DNA of 50,164 bases from Halobacteriovorax sp. GTDB lineage: Bacteria; Bdellovibrionota; Bacteriovoracia; Bacteriovoracales; Bacteriovoracaceae. The DNA lies in assembly GCA_020048985.1 (NCBI GenBank), contig JAIFLR010000085.1, positions 1 to 50,164 on the forward strand. The letters run 5' to 3'. Numbering within the stretch: position 1 is the first letter of the stretch; each line of letters opens with the position of its first letter. This document shows positions 47,360 to 50,164 of the stretch, in pieces. The translations under genes and the position numbers were made by a program. The notes under the pieces are model-generated. The model was not told where the DNA came from. It saw nothing but the letters and a program-made list of their open reading frames with translations, and did not search any database.

Positions 47360-50164
47360 ATGAACAGATTCATTGTAGTCTTATTGTTCCTAATCGTCGG
47401 ATGCCAGTTTAGTGGTTCCAAAAATACTGCAAAACTGCATATCACATCCTCATTTTTAGTTTCTGGTCAGGCCGGAGGCACAGTTCTCTACCTCGTCAAT
47501 AAAGACCTCAAAACACAAAGATCAATTGTTGTCGAAAGCAATCAAATCTCCGTTGATCTAGTCAATGGCAACTGGGATTTTGCTCTCTTGTCTTGGGATG
47601 GCTCCACACCCATGACTGGAGCACTTAAATGTGCGCAAAAATCAGTGACTCTAGCAGATACAGATACTGAAATCAAAATGGCCTTAACAGCAGCGGCCTG
47701 TAATGATGATTATTTTTCCCCCGCTAGTTTGCGCACGGGAGGACAAATAAAACCTCTCAGATTGGTAAATTGTCAGGACTCCTCAACCGCCACATCTGGC
47801 AGCAACTGTGATTCGCTTGATCGTGGATTTGCTGAATCCTACAAAGTAAAAATCCTCCCGCATAATGAATTAAATGTTGCAGTTCTAGATTCAATAAATT
47901 TAGAACAATCAACTCCACTTGAATCGGGATGTATTTCCAGCGTTAGTAACCCCAGTTCAATCACGGCGGCGAATTTAATCATTCCATTTGGTAGTGTCAA
48001 TTTTCGCCCCACTGTCTTAATTGAAGCCTTCAGTGATTCTGGCTGCGCAAATGATAAAAGGAAATATTTTTTTCCTGCGGGGTTAAATTACTCGGTAAGT
48101 ACCAAAGATATTGCTCGGACAATCAGCTCTACCAGCTATGGAGATGTATTCATTGAATACGGAAAGTTTTGGCTATCCGGCACTTTTAATTTTGGAACGA
48201 TTTTAGTGGACAACAGTTCAAGTCAGTCTTTAGTGATTAATAATGCAACTTCTGCAACCTTAAATAATTTTACAGTATCGGTACCCGCGCCATTTTCAGT
48301 GAATAGCAGCACCTGCGGAACAACTATTCTCAAAAAATCTACGTGCGTTATCAACATACTTTTTAGTCCAACAATTGCGGCGAGCTACTCCCCTGCACTC
48401 TCATTGAGCTATACTGTGAATGGAGTGTCAAAAACTACCACTCAGCCACTGACCGCGCAGGCGGCCAATAATTTACCGCCCGTTGCAAACAACATCTCTC
48501 CAGCTAGCTTCATTGAGGACGCTCAATCAATTATCACTTTGAATTACAGCGATTTTGAAAGTGACCAGGCCACAAATTGTTATCCCACTGGTCTGACTAA
48601 TGTTTTTGTCTCTCAGCCTTGTACCTGTACCACTGGCGTATGCACAGTTGGAGTAACGGGTCTATTTAACTATTATGGTGCTGCCAGTTTTTCTTATACA
48701 GTGACTGCGAATAGCGCGTCGTCGAATAGTGCAACTGTCACCCTCTCGATTTCATACGTGAACGACTATATAAGCCTACCGCAAAATATTAGTTCCTACA
48801 CAAGTGTCGCAAGCAGTGCAACGAATGCAGTCTTCGCAGTAGGTACTAGTGGTATTTATTCGGCCAACCAAGGTGGTCTATCCATTTCCAACGACTCCGG
48901 TACGAGTTTTAAAAATAGAACGGCGTCCAACGGTCTAGGTAGCAATGCAGTTAATGATGTTTTCGTTTTGGGAAATAACGTTTATGCGGCAACATCAAAT
49001 GGTCTTTCGATCTCCACCAATAGTGGTTCTAGTTTTACCAATAAGACGACAAGTAACGGACTCGGTAACAATAGTGTGACTGAAGTTTTTGTTGATGAGA
49101 CAGGAACGATCTATGCGGGCACAAGTAATGGCCTCTCTATATCTACAAATGGAGGAACAACCTTTACTAATAAAACGGTCAGTAACGGTCTTGGAACCAA
49201 CATTATCAACGGAATATTTGTAGCGTCCAATGGGAATGTCTATGCCTCGACAGGAGGTGGGTTATCAATTTCTACAAATAGCGGAACAAGTTTTATCAAT
49301 AAGACATCAAGTAATGGACTAGGCAGCAACACTGTTTATGGTACCCATGTCGACGGTACGGGGAAAATTTTTGTTGCGACCAGTAATGGTCTTTCAATAT
49401 CAAGCGATGGCGGATCAAGCTTTACGAATAAAACCACTTCCAATGGTCTAGGAAACAATCTGGTAAATTCGGTCTTCGTTGATGGCAGTGGAAATATATA
49501 TGCAGGAACAATCTCCGGTCTTTCCATTTCAACAAATTCGGGAACGAGCTTTACCAATATCTCATCTAACGGTTTAGGCAGTTCCAACATTACAGATATC
49601 CTCGTTAAAGGGGATGGAACGATTATTGCGGCGACCAGTGGGGGTGTTTCTATTTCCACCAATTCCGGTTCCAGCTTCACTAACTTAACTTCCACCAACG
49701 GGCTTGGAGGAAATTATGTTACTGGTTCGACTGTTGACAGTACTGGAAAGATTTATGCAGCCTTTATCGGCGGAATTGGGATCTCATCCAATGCCGGAGC
49801 TAGCTTTTCAATCAAAGCCTCGTCAGATGGATTACCCACGACTAATATTCTGGGTGTTCATGTAGACACCGACGATATAATTTATGTAAGTACCGGAGCG
49901 GGTCTCGCGATTTCCACCAATGGTGGCACCAGCTTCACTAATAAAACGACTTCTTCTGGACTGGGACACAACAGTGTTTCTGAAGCATTCGTTGACATTA
50001 ACGGAATCCTCTACGCTGCAACGGATGGCGGGTTATCCATTTCAACCAATGGAGGAACGTCCTTTTCAAATAAAACGAATGCACTCAATGGATTGGGCAA
50101 TAATTTGGTCAATGGAGTTTTTGTTAACCCCAGCGGAACGATCTTTGCCGCCACGAATGGGGGC
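47360..50164 (+). CDS. Giant repeat lipoprotein with Asp-box-like repeats, 3' end outside the window
   Basis: The frame is open from ATG 47360 to the window edge (935 residues seen). Lipobox LIVGC, lipidated Cys at 15. Residues ~270-380 look like an ASPM/HYDIN 'choice-of-anchor' Ig domain (FGTILVDNSSSQSLVI, CVINILFSP). About 380-475 is a cadherin/tandem-95-like module (PPVANNISPASFIEDAQS). From 505 a 43-residue unit repeats ten times and an eleventh begins, each with GLSISTNxGTSFTNKT and SNGLGxN. The SxNxGxSF core is Asp-box/BNR-like, so the repeats probably build a propeller. No Shine-Dalgarno is obvious. Likely a surface adhesin or binding protein; ligand unknown. Confidence 0.85.
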   Translation, partial: MNRFIVVLLFLIVGCQFSGSKNTAKLHITSSFLVSGQAGGTVLYLVNKDLKTQRSIVVESNQISVDLVNGNWDFALLSWDGSTPMTGALKCAQKSVTLADTDTEIKMALTAAACNDDYFSPASLRTGGQIKPLRLVNCQDSSTATSGSNCDSLDRGFAESYKVKILPHNELNVAVLDSINLEQSTPLESGCISSVSNPSSITAANLIIPFGSVNFRPTVLIEAFSDSGCANDKRKYFFPAGLNYSVSTKDIARTISSTSYGDVFIEYGKFWLSGTFNFGTILVDNSSSQSLVINNATSATLNNFTVSVPAPFSVNSSTCGTTILKKSTCVINILFSPTIAASYSPALSLSYTVNGVSKTTTQPLTAQAANNLPPVANNISPASFIEDAQSIITLNYSDFESDQATNCYPTGLTNVFVSQPCTCTTGVCTVGVTGLFNYYGAASFSYTVTANSASSNSATVTLSISYVNDYISLPQNISSYTSVASSATNAVFAVGTSGIYSANQGGLSISNDSGTSFKNRTASNGLGSNAVNDVFVLGNNVYAATSNGLSISTNSGSSFTNKTTSNGLGNNSVTEVFVDETGTIYAGTSNGLSISTNGGTTFTNKTVSNGLGTNIINGIFVASNGNVYASTGGGLSISTNSGTSFINKTSSNGLGSNTVYGTHVDGTGKIFVATSNGLSISSDGGSSFTNKTTSNGLGNNLVNSVFVDGSGNIYAGTISGLSISTNSGTSFTNISSNGLGSSNITDILVKGDGTIIAATSGGVSISTNSGSSFTNLTSTNGLGGNYVTGSTVDSTGKIYAAFIGGIGISSNAGASFSIKASSDGLPTTNILGVHVDTDDIIYVSTGAGLAISTNGGTSFTNKTTSSGLGHNSVSEAFVDINGILYAATDGGLSISTNGGTSFSNKTNALNGLGNNLVNGVFVNPSGTIFAATNGG
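48872..50164 (+). repeat. 129-bp coding tandem repeat, ten full units and one base triplet
   Basis: 1293 bp equal 10 units of 43 codons plus one codon, running off the edge. Each begins GG(T/A) CT- for GLSIS. Units are similar in protein but diverged in third codon positions, so expansion is not recent. Unit lengths are 42-44 codons. Confidence 0.85.

Noticed and set aside
49336..49698. Minus-strand frame opposite the repeat lipoprotein
   Set aside because: Low-complexity antisense of the 129-bp repeats.
48872..50164. CRISPR-like regular repeats
   Set aside because: Units are 129 bp, all coding in one frame, with no unique spacers.
1..50164. tRNA, rRNA, insertion sequences or prophage
   Set aside because: Scanning the intergenic regions showed no cloverleaf-like sequence, transposase, integrase or long terminal inverted repeats.

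Overview
The window is 50 kb of a compact bacterial chromosome with about 43% G+C by eye. It holds about 53 genes, no rRNA or tRNA genes, no CRISPR array and no insertion sequence. Several traits fit the predatory Bdellovibrionota, most likely the Bacteriovorax/Peredibacter side. These are many small secreted proteins and lipoproteins, two trypsin-like proteases, a secreted HExxH protease, outer-membrane phospholipases, collagen-like and Asp-box-repeat lipoproteins, a tandem DUF1554 lipoprotein, and a fatty-acid hydroxylase next to a ceramidase-family gene. The assignment is an inference from gene content, not from a marker gene.

Layout. 1-7.8 kb: pyruvate/acetate metabolism. A tightly coupled minus-strand operon encodes an acetyl-CoA synthetase-like enzyme, 2-oxo acid dehydrogenase E1-alpha, E1-beta and E2, and an acyl carrier protein. 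It diverges from a PEP synthase gene. E1-alpha has lost the thiamine-diphosphate (GDG) segment in frame. PEP synthase has lost about 20 codons with a frameshift. 7.8-19.1 kb: lipid-related and envelope genes (metallo-beta-lactamase fold, fatty-acid hydroxylase, ceramidase, DUF938 methyltransferase, prepilin-like protein, PafA-like phosphatase), an HD-GYP protein, two divergent DoxX-like genes and a secreted trypsin. 19.1-26.4 kb: a frameshifted collagen-like lipoprotein, an orphan ParB-like protein, quinone reductase, FKBP, an M20 amidohydrolase, a repeat lipoprotein and a CoA-transferase. 26.4-33 kb: secreted proteases, then an arsenate reductase, ArsP-like permease, redox-disulfide protein and cation-efflux operon. 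33-39.4 kb: a propeller protein paired with a rifampin-phosphotransferase-like PEP enzyme, NnrS, DUF4010 and glutathione peroxidase. 39.5-47 kb: patatin with a barrel-like tail, a winged-helix/nucleotidyltransferase pair behind a striking operator array, a second CDF transporter, an OMPLA-type phospholipase, a DUF1554 lipoprotein and a beta-barrel protein. 47.4 kb to the end: a giant lipoprotein with eleven visible 43-residue repeats that runs off the window.

Best leads. (1) A two-gene winged-helix + nucleotidyltransferase module resembles a toxin-antitoxin or defence pair. It is preceded by four identical-architecture ACCA-N5-TGGT palindromes at exactly 21-bp spacing. (2) A perfect 31-bp palindrome lies upstream of glutathione peroxidase. 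(3) A cUUCGg-capped hairpin covers the Shine-Dalgarno of a secreted protease. (4) The E1-alpha gene lacks its cofactor motif inside an otherwise intact E1/E2/ACP operon. (5) Two promoters place the start codon where transcription should begin, which suggests leaderless mRNAs. Genes are packed so tightly that five convergent pairs overlap at their 3' ends.
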